Assembly (NCBI GenBank): GCA_902468695.1
Contig: CABQZS010000153.1
Location: 1 to 9,419 of the forward strand
Direction of reading: 5' to 3'
DNA from: an uncultured Collinsella sp.
GTDB lineage: Bacteria > Actinomycetota > Coriobacteriia > Coriobacteriales > Coriobacteriaceae
Length of the DNA: 9,419 bases
In this document: piece after piece, positions 1 through 7,319 of the stretch
Position numbering within the stretch: position 1 is the first letter of the stretch
Layout: every line of letters starts with the position of its first letter
Made by a program: the position numbers and the translations under genes
The notes under the pieces: generated by a model
Databases searched by the model: none
What the model was told of the DNA's origin: nothing
Seen by the model: the letters and a program-made list of their open reading frames with translations, nothing else

Positions 1-1326
1 CAGCTTTTCACCGGCGTTATCACCATCGTGGGCACGCTCGCGTTTATGCTCTCCATTAACCTGACCATGACGCTCGTGGTGGTACTCGTCACGCCGCTTT
101 CCATTTTTGCAGCCGGCGCCATCGCCAAGCTCTCCAACAAAAGCTTTACGGCACAGCAGCGCATCCAGGGCCAACTCGGTGGTCATATCGAGGAGTACGT
201 AGGCGAGCAAAAGCTTGTCGACGCTTTTGCCTATGGCCCGAACGCCCAGCAGCGCTTCGATGCCCTCAATGCCGAGCTCTACACCGCGGGCGAGCGCGCG
301 CAGTTTATGGGTTCGCTCTCCAACCCCGGTACGCGCTTTATCAATAACATCATCTATGCCGTGGTCGCTGTGATCGGCTGCGTGGGCGTGATCACGGGCG
401 TGCCCGCGGCGCTTACGGTGGGCGGCGTTCAGATCTTTCTATCCTATGCCAACCAGTACACCAAGCCGTTTAACGAGGTCACCAACGTCATTACGCAGAT
501 CCAGACGGCGTATGCCTCGGCGCGCCGCATGTTTGCGCTGCTCGATGCCCGCGAGCAGGAGCCCGACGCGTCGGACGCCGTAGAGCTTGCCGCCCCGCAG
601 GGCGAGGTGACCTTTGAACACGTGGACTTTAGCTATGTGCCCGATCGTAAGCTGCTGCAGGATATCTGCATCGAGGCCAAGCCCGGCATGCGCTTTGCCC
701 TGGTCGGCCCCACGGGCTGCGGAAAGACGACGCTCATCAATCTGCTGCTGCGCTTTTACGATATCGATGCCGGCCGCATCGCGGTCGATGGCCGCTCCTC
801 GCGTGACTACACACGGGCGAGCCTGCGCCACGCCTTTGGCATGGTGCTGCAGGACACCTGGCTATTCGAGGGCACGGTGGCCGAAAACATTGCCTACGGT
901 TGCCCCGATGCCACGCGCGAGCAGATTGTCGAGGCCGCCAAGCGCGCTCATGCGCACAAGTTTATCGTGCAGCTGCCAGGCGGCTACGATACGGTGATCG
1001 GCGAGGACGGCGGCACGTTTAGCCAGGGTCAAAAGCAGCTGCTGTGCATCGCGCGCGTCATGCTCACCGATCCGGCGATTCTGCTGCTGGACGAGGCAAC
1101 GTCGAGCATCGATACGCGTACCGAGCTGCAGGTGCAGGCGGCATTCGACGAGCTCATGGCTGGCCGCACGAGCTTTGTCGTGGCACACCGCCTGTCGACG
1201 ATTCGCAACGCCGATTGCATCTTGGTAATGCGCGATGGCGAGATTATCGAGCGCGGCACGCACGACGAGCTGATAGCGGCGAGCGGCTTCTATGCCGAGC
1301 TCTACCGCAGCCAGTTTGCCCAGTGA
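1..1326 (+). CDS. ABC exporter subunit, membrane domain plus ATPase (5' end outside window)
   Basis: The reading frame is open from base 1, so the true start lies to the left; 441 residues are visible. The first part has hydrophobic segments typical of the later helices of a type-1 ABC exporter membrane domain (around visible residues 1-40 and 105-155). The ATPase domain follows: Walker A GPTGCGKTT (236-244), Q-loop glutamine in VLQDTW (284), signature FSQGQ (340-344), Walker B ILLLDE with catalytic Glu365, and switch histidine in AHRLST (396). The signature is FSQGQ rather than LSGGQ, which is common in one partner of heterodimeric multidrug-type exporters (MdlB, LmrD and BmrD relatives). 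A partner ABC gene just upstream is therefore expected. It would export an unknown small molecule or peptide using ATP. Family assignment is firm; substrate is unknown. Confidence 0.93.
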   Translation, partial: QLFTGVITIVGTLAFMLSINLTMTLVVVLVTPLSIFAAGAIAKLSNKSFTAQQRIQGQLGGHIEEYVGEQKLVDAFAYGPNAQQRFDALNAELYTAGERAQFMGSLSNPGTRFINNIIYAVVAVIGCVGVITGVPAALTVGGVQIFLSYANQYTKPFNEVTNVITQIQTAYASARRMFALLDAREQEPDASDAVELAAPQGEVTFEHVDFSYVPDRKLLQDICIEAKPGMRFALVGPTGCGKTTLINLLLRFYDIDAGRIAVDGRSSRDYTRASLRHAFGMVLQDTWLFEGTVAENIAYGCPDATREQIVEAAKRAHAHKFIVQLPGGYDTVIGEDGGTFSQGQKQLLCIARVMLTDPAILLLDEATSSIDTRTELQVQAAFDELMAGRTSFVVAHRLSTIRNADCILVMRDGEIIERGTHDELIAASGFYAELYRSQFAQ

Positions 1327-1335
1327 GCAAGTCCG

Positions 1336-1411
1336 TGGGGCAAATGAATCAGGTTTGTTTGTCCCGCGTCTTAAGTATTTGGGGGCTTGAGCTGCGGACG
1401 TTTTGCCCCCA
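1336..1411 (+). other. possible intergenic RNA structure after the ABC gene
   Basis: In the gap behind the ABC stop codon, TGGGGGC (1380-1386) can pair with GCCCCCA (1405-1411). Alternatively, the same 3' strand (1402-1409) can pair with GGGGCAAA at 1337-1344, so two mutually exclusive hairpins are possible. No run of T follows, so it is not a clean intrinsic terminator. It may end or attenuate transcription from the ABC operon, or may be chance G/C complementarity. Confidence 0.25.
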
Positions 1412-1447
1412 TCGGTGCCGCCCATGTCGCCAATCGGCAGAAGGTGG

Positions 1448-1475
1448 TTTACATCTGTCACGTTAGTACTAAGAT
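1448..1475 (+). promoter_or_regulatory. candidate promoter of the flavodoxin gene
   Basis: TTTACA (1448-1453; one mismatch to TTGACA) is followed after 16 nt by TAAGAT (1470-1475; four of six matches to TATAAT). This lies about 50 bases ahead of the flavodoxin start. The surrounding stretch is clearly more A+T-rich than its flanks. Inferred from consensus only. Confidence 0.45.
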
Positions 1476-1498
1476 ATTCATCTAATAAATTGCATTAG
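1463..1498 (+). promoter_or_regulatory. paired palindromes, candidate operator
   Basis: A perfect 10-bp palindrome TTAGTACTAA (1463-1472) overlaps the putative -10 box. A second inverted repeat, CTAAT at 1482-1486 against ATTAG at 1494-1498, lies just downstream, about where transcription would start. Both use TTAG/CTAA half-sites, as expected of a dimeric repressor binding twice. No regulator gene is visible in the window, so the link is inference. Confidence 0.3.
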
Positions 1499-1527
1499 TG
1501 GCTTTAGTTTTGGGGGAAACGAGCAAC

Positions 1528-2085
1528 GTGACTATGACATGCTCTTTGGTGGTCAACAGCAAGAGCGGTAATACCAGGATGGTTTCGGGCGCAATCAAGC
1601 GTGCCCTACAGGCTGCAGGCGTCGAGTTTATTCACGCTGCCGCGCTGAGCGATGATGTGGATGCAGATCAAGTTGCGCGCGAGGCGCAGGGTGCCTGCGC
1701 TGCCGATACGGTGCTCGTTGGCTTTTGGTGCGACAAGGGCGCATGCACGCCTTCGGTCGCGGCGTTGCTCTCCGCCTTGCACGGCAAGCGCGTCTTTCTG
1801 TTTGGTACCTGTGGTTTTGGTGCTGATCAGAGCTATTACCGGCAGATTATCGATCGCGTGACCTCCAATTTGGCCGATGATGCCGAGCTTGTGGGTTGGG
1901 CAATGTGCCAGGGCAAGATGGGTCCCGCGGTCAAGCAGCGCTACGAGGCCATGCTCGAGCAAGATCCCGACAACGCCCGCGCTAAGTTGCTGCTCGATAA
2001 CTGGGTCGCCGCAAAGGATCACCCCACCAAGGAAGATCTGGACAACATGGCTGCAGCCGCCAAAAAGGCCGTGCTGGGGGAGTAG
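1528..2085 (+). CDS. flavodoxin-family protein
   Basis: A 185-residue single-domain alpha/beta protein. The N-terminal strand and loop SLVVNSKSGNT (residues 6-16) is the FMN-phosphate-binding loop of flavodoxins. FWCDKGACTP (66-75) and FGTCGFG (92-98) sit where the second and third FMN-contacting loops belong, and CQGK occurs at 127-130. This pattern matches the Flavodoxin_3-type group of anaerobes, which includes BilS, the partner of bilirubin reductase; no reductase gene is adjacent, so that role is not claimed. It probably carries electrons in the cytoplasm. Start: GTG at 1528 is preceded by GGGGGA (1512-1517) at good spacing. ATG at 1534 is the alternative and gives the same fold; a GTG at 1498 would overlap the candidate operator. 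Monocistronic, followed by element A, whose core supplies a terminator. Confidence 0.85.
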   Translation: MTMTCSLVVNSKSGNTRMVSGAIKRALQAAGVEFIHAAALSDDVDADQVAREAQGACAADTVLVGFWCDKGACTPSVAALLSALHGKRVFLFGTCGFGADQSYYRQIIDRVTSNLADDAELVGWAMCQGKMGPAVKQRYEAMLEQDPDNARAKLLLDNWVAAKDHPTKEDLDNMAAAAKKAVLGE

Positions 2086-2127
2086 CTCCCATCGCTGACG
2101 GCGGTCGGTCCATCTTTCTAAATGAAA

Positions 2128-2256
2128 CGTCCTCCCGGGCGTCGGGGCACGAAGTTCCCTGCTCTACAGTCCTGCGCAAGACGAAGGCCACATTAAGTGG
2201 CCTTCTTTTCGTGCGGAACTCGCGATGAACTTCGTGCCCCGCCGTCCGGGAGGACG
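2128..2256 (+). repeat. long-stem element A (30-bp terminal stem around a conserved core)
   Basis: Left arm 2128-2157 pairs with right arm 2227-2256 over 30 positions, with one G-U pair (2139/2245) and one mismatch (2142/2242). The enclosed 69-nt core (2158-2226) holds a 9-bp hairpin with a T-tract. Apart from three or four differences, the core is the reverse complement of the core of element B (7350-7419). The arms of A and B match at only about 18 of 30 positions, mainly at both ends (CGTC outside, GTTC inside), yet each copy is self-complementary. It starts 42 bases after the flavodoxin stop. It could be a structured RNA, a mobile hairpin element or an elaborate terminator. I recognise no named family. 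Confidence 0.8.
2183..2209 (+). terminator. rho-independent terminator in the core of element A
   Basis: GAAGGCCAC (2183-2191), loop ATTAA, GTGGCCTTC (2197-2205), then TTTT. It is correctly placed and oriented to end the flavodoxin transcript. Confidence 0.75.
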
Positions 2257-2315
2257 CCTCTTTATTGATGGGAGGCCTGATAGGTCGATGGTTCCGTGCC
2301 CGGATGCGTCCAAAG

Positions 2316-2640
2316 TGGGACGGGCTTTCCGGATGGGCAGGCTTTCGAAAAATGCGTCCCGGAATTTGCCTTTGGAATGGGACGTAGTTTCCCGTTGAGG
2401 TGCTTTGCGGAAAGTGCATCCCACTCTGGGCGGTCGAAGTGGGACGCAATTTCCCAAAGGCGCTCCAACGGGAAATTGCGTCCCATTATTCGGTCAAGAA
2501 ACGGGATGCATTTTCCCAATGAGAGCAAAACCGGAAAATGCATCCCATAATCAGCCCTCAAAGTGGGACGCCGTTTCCCAATGAGGCTCAAGCGGAAAAT
2601 ACATCCCAGAAATGGCCTTTGAGCTGGGATAAGATTTCCG
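2316..2640 (+). repeat. hairpin-repeat array 1 (five units plus a half, 62-bp period)
   Basis: Units begin at 2316, 2378, 2440, 2502, 2564 and 2625, an exact 62-bp step except for the last (61). Each unit is a 16-nt left arm (consensus TGGGACGCANTTTCCC), a loop of about 14 nt, a 16-nt right arm (SGGAAANTGCRTCCCA) and a 16-nt linker. In the third unit the arms 2440-2455 and 2470-2485 are perfectly complementary. In the fourth, 2503-2516 and 2533-2546 are perfectly complementary with a different sequence. The sixth unit is a left arm only (2625-2640). Bases 2257-2315 hold only a degenerate lead-in. A period not divisible by three and open frames on both strands argue against coding. It resembles REP/BIME-type palindromic arrays, but I recognise no named family. 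Confidence 0.85.
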
Positions 2641-2657
2641 CGGCATCTCGGATTCTC

Positions 2658-2734
2658 AAAAATGAGACACGCCGTTGGCGAAAATGAGACACGTGATATC
2701 GGGCATCGGATGTATCATTTGCAAAAATGAGTCC
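2658..2734. repeat. short direct repeats resembling an IS end remnant
   Basis: AAAAATGAGACACG at 2658-2671 recurs as AAAATGAGACACG at 2681-2693, 22 bp apart in register. A third, weaker copy AAAAATGAGTCC lies at 2723-2734. Multiple short direct repeats containing TGTCTCATTTT (reverse strand) are reminiscent of the multi-repeat ends of IS21-like elements, but no transposase gene is nearby. Alternatively they are binding sites upstream of the surface-protein gene. The block directly abuts the broken last unit of array 1. Confidence 0.35.
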
Positions 2735-2762
2735 ACTCCACTCGAATAAAGCGAGGTCCCTC

Positions 2763-5474
2763 ATGTGCGTTCCACACCCCCGTATCCGTAGGCTGTCGAA
2801 AATCCCGCTTGTTGGGACGGCGGCGCTTGCTGCGTTGATCGCCACGAGCGTCGCCTGCTTCACGGCCACGCCCCAGGTTGCCCAGGCGGCAGACGCGCCC
2901 GCAATCACCGATATGACCGAGCAGGATTATCAAGCCCTGGGTCTGGGCACGAGCGAGGACATTCCGGCCGATACCGTTGGCCCCTATTCCACTGATACCC
3001 CCACGACGTTTGCCACGCGCAGCGAGGTCTATATGGCAGCTAACGGTAGCCATGGCAATCGCTACACTCTGCGCGACAAGCTCGAGAACGTCGAGCGCGG
3101 TGACATTGGCGGCAGCAGCAAACTCACCGATGGCTATGGAAGTGTGTGGGGCGCCGCAAAGTTCTGGCAAAACGTCAACAATTTCGATACGAACAGCGAC
3201 CTCTACAAGCATAGCGACTACGGTGGCGGCACCTGGTCGTATCTGAGCAACAATGAGTCCTCGACGGTACTTGCCAACGACAACAACGGCTTCTCGGGCA
3301 TTCACGCCACAAGCGTTGAGTTCTGCAGCGATGCCAAAACGGGCAAAAAGAGCCGCGTTGCCGAGCTTCGCGCCTATGGTGACAGCTCGTCCACGACGAT
3401 CGACGGCAAGTCGTACGCCGGAAAGGTTGAGCTGGTCCTCTATTCGTTTAGCAACGGGCGCACACGCAGCCTTGATACGCGCCTGCCGGTGACGGTCAAC
3501 ACCAATATGATGGACGGAGGCCGTTTTAAGTATCTGAACGCCGGCTACCTGCAAGAGCACGACGCCGTCTTTGATGTCGAGGCGGGCGATGTCGATGGTG
3601 ACGGCGTGGACGAGCTTTTTGTCTATGCGGGCTGCTATGTCGACGAGAGCGGCGTGCGTAAGGCTGTAGTCGATATGTACGACCTGGAGGGCGGCAACTG
3701 GAGTCAGAGTGTCGTCAAAATCGACGCCGGTAACGCCGCGGACTACACCACGCACAACGAGGGCGGGAACGACTCTTGGACGCAGCTGCAGTCAGCTCCT
3801 GTCGTTTCGCTGGCTGCCGGAGACCTCGACCGCGATTTTTGCGATGACCTCGCCATCGTGGTCTCGGCACCCTACGGCAAAAAGAATATCGCCAAGTCAA
3901 CGCATTGCGAGCTGTTCTCGTGGGATGCATCCAAGGGTGCACTCGTCCATGTCGATGCTCTGGGTGACGCGGGCGCAATCTCCCTCTCCTCGAACGGCAA
4001 GACCATGGTCGCTGCGAATGCGACGTTCGGCACGTTTGCCGCCTACGATGAAGAAGGAAAGAAGACGGGTGAAACCGTCACGGGCCTTATTCTTGCGGGC
4101 TATGACTGGCAACGCAGCGCTTTTGATTACGACGCCTATGACGGCAGCAAGGGGCTGTACGGCGCGCTGTACCGCTACGCGTATTTTGACTCGGAGTCTG
4201 GCGAGTTCAAACTATCCGATTGCAAGGAATACAGAGACGGGCTCCTTGCCTCCTATGGACTGATGCATGTGCCCAGCAGCGCATGGAAGGATAGTGCTCA
4301 GGATAAGCGCTATCCGTGCACCTTGGCGCCTATTGCCCTTGCCACTGCCAACCTTGACGGTCTGTCTGAGCAGCCGGCGGTCGACGAGGTGCTCGTGGGC
4401 GGCGATGTGTTCCGCGACTTTGCCTGCAACACGGCGCAGAGCGGGGCCCAGGGCTTGGGTTCCATGGTCGGAACCATGAGCATGAGCGGTCAGCAATACA
4501 ACAGCAGCAACAAGCATGACCACAAGGGTATAGAGCAGGTGTGGATCAGCGACGTCAAGGCGGGCAGCGTCTCGGGTTCGGACCGCTATAACGAGAGCTT
4601 TATCGCTGTGGTGGGCAAGCACCGCGACGAGGACCTGCGCAAGAACGATGACTACTATTGGATGACCGCCTCGCATTTTTCGCTCGACGAGAACGGAAAG
4701 GTGCGCCGCGGCGAGGAGCAGGTGATTAGCGAGAGCAACCGTCGCGGCACTACCTACGGCACATTTATCTCGCTCGCGCTGCCCGATGTCGACAACGACA
4801 GCGTCAAGATCACGTACAAGGACCGCTACAAGGTCTATACCAACCCGCGCGTGCTTGCCGTGCTGCAGGATGCGCCCTATGTTGAGGATCTGGAGCAGGC
4901 ATACGGCTATCTGGTGTTGGGCGGCACGTCATACGGAGAGGAAAAGGGCACGGGGACATCCCAGGGCTATACCATTGGCGCCGAGTTGGGCGTTGCCGTC
5001 GAGGTGCAGACCGGTCCGCCCCTGGTCGCGATGAATGCTTCAGTCGATTTTGCCGCCGAGGGATGCTATGACTACCGGAGCGAGCGCACGGTCAGCGCAA
5101 GCGTAAGCTATGAGTCGCATGCCGGCGAGGGTGACAAGGCCGTGCTCTACACGATTCCGATGGTCTATTACGAGTATGAGATCGAAAATGAGGAAACTGG
5201 TGGCAAGGGCGTGATGGCGGCGCCCGTGTCGCTTGGCGCGCAGACCTCGGTCGTTAATGTCGAGGCCTATGACCGCATTGCCAAACAGCACAATATGACG
5301 CCGCTCAGCTACTTTTTGACCAACCGGTCGGGAGAACCCGGAACCTATCAAACGACGCTCAACGGCGAGACTCCCGTTGGGGATTCCTTTGGCCTGGGCA
5401 AGCCTGGCGTAACGCGCGCCTACACGCACGATGGGTTTAACGGCGCCGCCGCGCAGTCGGGGGGCGAGCATTGA
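2763..5474 (+). CDS. large secreted surface protein, N-terminal part (frame broken at 5459-5464)
   Basis: As sequenced this frame encodes 903 residues. The start at 2763 is preferred because GCGAGG (2751-2756) lies six bases upstream; an in-frame ATG at 2727 has no ribosome site and falls in a repeat. The N-terminus is a signal peptide: basic RIRR..K (7-13), hydrophobic 14-35, AQA cleavage site (40-42). FG-GAP/VCBS-like calcium-loop motifs follow: DVDGDGVDEL (276-285), GDLDRDFCDDL (from 353), a weak one near 530 (NLDG) and DVDNDS (675), consistent with a beta-propeller-like adhesive region. Residues about 700-900 form a Gly/Ser- and beta-rich region I cannot assign. The frame ends with GGEH and a stop just after a run of six G. 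The C-terminal anchor part continues in another frame. With this allele a soluble fragment would be secreted instead of anchored. Confidence 0.82.
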   Translation: MCVPHPRIRRLSKIPLVGTAALAALIATSVACFTATPQVAQAADAPAITDMTEQDYQALGLGTSEDIPADTVGPYSTDTPTTFATRSEVYMAANGSHGNRYTLRDKLENVERGDIGGSSKLTDGYGSVWGAAKFWQNVNNFDTNSDLYKHSDYGGGTWSYLSNNESSTVLANDNNGFSGIHATSVEFCSDAKTGKKSRVAELRAYGDSSSTTIDGKSYAGKVELVLYSFSNGRTRSLDTRLPVTVNTNMMDGGRFKYLNAGYLQEHDAVFDVEAGDVDGDGVDELFVYAGCYVDESGVRKAVVDMYDLEGGNWSQSVVKIDAGNAADYTTHNEGGNDSWTQLQSAPVVSLAAGDLDRDFCDDLAIVVSAPYGKKNIAKSTHCELFSWDASKGALVHVDALGDAGAISLSSNGKTMVAANATFGTFAAYDEEGKKTGETVTGLILAGYDWQRSAFDYDAYDGSKGLYGALYRYAYFDSESGEFKLSDCKEYRDGLLASYGLMHVPSSAWKDSAQDKRYPCTLAPIALATANLDGLSEQPAVDEVLVGGDVFRDFACNTAQSGAQGLGSMVGTMSMSGQQYNSSNKHDHKGIEQVWISDVKAGSVSGSDRYNESFIAVVGKHRDEDLRKNDDYYWMTASHFSLDENGKVRRGEEQVISESNRRGTTYGTFISLALPDVDNDSVKITYKDRYKVYTNPRVLAVLQDAPYVEDLEQAYGYLVLGGTSYGEEKGTGTSQGYTIGAELGVAVEVQTGPPLVAMNASVDFAAEGCYDYRSERTVSASVSYESHAGEGDKAVLYTIPMVYYEYEIENEETGGKGVMAAPVSLGAQTSVVNVEAYDRIAKQHNMTPLSYFLTNRSGEPGTYQTTLNGETPVGDSFGLGKPGVTRAYTHDGFNGAAAQSGGEH

Positions 5475-6852
5475 GCAGACCATCGAAGTCGAGGAGGGCA
5501 AGGAGCAGGAGCTCGAGCTCGGCTTGACGCTGAACGGCAGCGTTGTCATGGGCGCGAAGCTCGCAAAGCACGAGTTGTTTGGCGGCCTGTGCTTTGGTGC
5601 CAACGCCGGCTTTACTACGGGTAACTCCTCGAGTGAATCGACCGAATACGGCGGCACCGTCGACAACCTGCCCGAGGCCGCGCAGGGCAAGTACGGTTTT
5701 GTGTGGCGTCTGGGCGTCAACGCGGTGGATGTCGACAAGTTCGAGGCAGACTCGGGCGACAAGCTCGGCACCAAGGACACCGACCAGTTCTGGATCGTGG
5801 GCTATGACGTTAAGGACGTCGAGATGCCCGACGCGCCGGCCGTGACGGGCTTTACGGCAAACGCCGTCGATTCGACCAGCGTTACGTTTAGCTGGGACGA
5901 TGTACTCGCAAACAAGAGTGGCTTTAGCTACGGCGTGGGCATGCTGCAGAGCAATGCGGCGGATGCGGTCGTCAATAGCTGGAAGATTGCCGACAACACG
6001 CAGACCTCGCTCAAGTGGGATGGGCTGCAGCCCAATACGGAGTATCGATTCGCCATCGCCGCCGTTAAGAATGGATCCACGACCGAAACAGGTATTCGCT
6101 CGGCAATCATCACGGTCAAGACCATGCCTGATGGCATGATGATGACCGTGAGCGGACCTGCGGCGGATGCTGCGGAGGGGTCGGATCTTGGATACGACTC
6201 TTCGGTTGAGCGCACGGCGGGAAGCCACCTGACGCTCTCGGCGATTGGCCATGTGAAGCAACTCGGTGCCGACGATAGCGAAACAGGGCTGGCACCGACC
6301 TATATGTGGTACCGCAAGGGCCGCGGCGAGACAGAGTTTAAGCTCGTGGGTGCCGATGGCAACCTCGCGGCTGGAACGGCCTCAAAGCTCGAGATTGACC
6401 TGACCGCAGACGATGACGGTGCGCAGTATTACTGCCACGTGGGATACAACGACGTGGGCCTCGACACCGGCACGACGCTCGTGAATATCGAGGCCGAGGA
6501 GACGGCGCCCACAACGGTGAACGCCACCCCGATCCGCACGCGCCGCCTGTTCTCACAGGCAAGTGCGGGCGCCAAGAAGTTCCTGGACCATGCGCTGGTA
6601 AACACCGCCGGCCCAACCGATTCCGAAGGCTCAAAGGACCCCGAGACTCCTGAGACCCCGACGAACCCGGACAAGCCCAAGTCCGACAACGGAGCTAAGA
6701 CCGACACCAAGGTCAAGACTACGACCACAGCGAAGAACCTCGCAAACACCGGCGACCAAACATTCGCCCTAGCCGCCACCGCAGCAGCAGCGGGAGCAAC
6801 GCTCGTAGTGATAGCCCTCATCATGCTGATCAAGCGCCGCAAGACCCACTAG
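5431..6852 (+). pseudogene. C-terminal part of the surface protein, LAxTG wall anchor (out of frame)
   Basis: This frame really continues the preceding gene from about 5461 and is not an independent gene: the ATG at 5431 has no ribosome site and overlaps the upstream frame by 44 bases. Numbering follows the restored 1362-residue protein. Residues about 900-1020 complete the unassigned beta-rich region. An FN3-like domain lies at about 1025-1121 (TSVTFSW, LQPNTEYRFAI). An Ig-like domain lies at about 1149-1243 (MWYRK, DDDGAQYYCHV). A Pro/Thr/Lys-rich stalk follows (ETPETPTNPDKP). The sorting signal is LANTG at 1326-1330, then a hydrophobic span and KRRKTH. LAxTG is the motif linked to class E sortases of actinobacteria. 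The product should be covalently wall-anchored only if the frame is restored. A terminator follows at 6881. Confidence 0.8.
5459..5464 (+). other. G6 tract at the frameshift
   Basis: Six G in a row. Reading through with five G (or eight) joins the two frames as ...QSGASIEQTIEV... with no stop. As written, translation stops at 5472-5474. It is a typical site for slippage, phase variation or a homopolymer sequencing error. Confidence 0.7.
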
Positions 6853-6880
6853 TAGCCAGTCGAACATATCGACAACCCAA

Positions 6881-6917
6881 AAACCCGGGTAGCCAAAAAA
6901 CAGGCCACCCGGGTTTT
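6881..6917 (+). terminator. intrinsic terminator of the surface-protein gene
   Basis: AAACCCGGGTAGCC (6881-6894) pairs with GGCCACCCGGGTTT (6903-6916) with one mismatch and an 8-nt loop, and the 3' side runs into TTTT. It lies 28 bases after the stop codon. Confidence 0.85.
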
Positions 6918-6940
6918 CTGTTGAGTGGAGACTCCGCAAG

Positions 6941-7234
6941 CGGAAACTGCATCCCACAATTAGCGCCCGGAACGGGACACATTTTCCGTCAAGCCCTCAT
7001 CCGGAAAATCCATCCCAGTTTGAGCGCCCAGACCGGGACGCACTTTCCCAAAGGGTCCTCAACGGGAAACTGCGTCCCATAATTAGGCCGAGAAATGGGA
7101 TGAACTTTCCCAATGAGAGCCAACCGGAAACCACGTCCCAGAATCAGCCCCCAAAGTGGGACGCACTTTCCCAATCGGGTCCCAAGCGGAAACTGCATCC
7201 CATTCCAGACAAGAATTCCGGGACACACTTTCCG
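6941..7234 (+). repeat. hairpin-repeat array 2 (right half-unit, four units, left half-unit)
   Basis: The same family and the same orientation as array 1. It opens with a right arm only (6941-6956). Full units start at 6973, 7034, 7096 and 7157, and it ends with a left arm only (7219-7234), so the step is 61-62 bp. Linkers are again 16 nt (for example 7080-7095 and 7141-7156). In the unit at 7034-7079 the arms pair with a single mismatch, and in others the mismatches fall at the same C/A position. It sits between the terminator of the surface-protein gene and the 3' end of the minus-strand enzyme. Open frames across it on both strands are spurious. Confidence 0.85.
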
Positions 7235-7265
7235 CAAACAAAGAAGGCCACATAACGTGGCCTTC
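7230..7265 (-). repeat. truncated copy of the long-stem element core, with terminator hairpin
   Basis: Bases 7230-7251 match 7358-7379 of element B at 20 of 22 positions, including the start of the hairpin GAAGGCCAC. The hairpin closes with GTGGCCTTC at 7257-7265. Similarity stops there, and no long outer stem is present. Its left end overlaps the last half-unit of array 2 through the shared TTTCCGC. On the minus strand the hairpin is followed by TTTGTTTG, so it could act as a back-up terminator for the enzyme gene. Bases 7266-7319 show nothing recognisable. Confidence 0.6.
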
Positions 7266-7319
7266 AACTTATATATGTTCGGCGATACACCCAAGACAAG
7301 CCACGCCCCAACATCAGGG

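Noticed and set aside
1327..1497. FMN riboswitch upstream of the flavodoxin gene
   Set aside because: None of the conserved RFN-element blocks could be seen, and the region shows only a short G/C hairpin.
2128..2256. Retron msr-msd, because of the flanking inverted arms
   Set aside because: No reverse-transcriptase gene is adjacent to either copy, and the core contains a terminator-like hairpin in its middle.
2316..2640. CRISPR array
   Set aside because: The regular spacing is suggestive, but the 'repeats' are variable inverted-repeat hairpins and the 'spacers' (16 nt) are related to one another. No cas genes are present.
2715..3755. Minus-strand open frame of 346 codons
   Set aside because: It is the shadow of the surface-protein gene, whose signal peptide and calcium-loop motifs are on the plus strand.
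5437..6261. Minus-strand open frame of 274 codons
   Set aside because: It is the shadow of the FN3/Ig part of the surface protein; its Arg- and His-rich sequence shows no recognisable domain.
5431..6852. Independent second gene starting at the ATG at 5431
   Set aside because: There is no ribosome-binding site or signal peptide, it overlaps the upstream frame, and one base change makes a continuous protein with a matching signal peptide and wall anchor.
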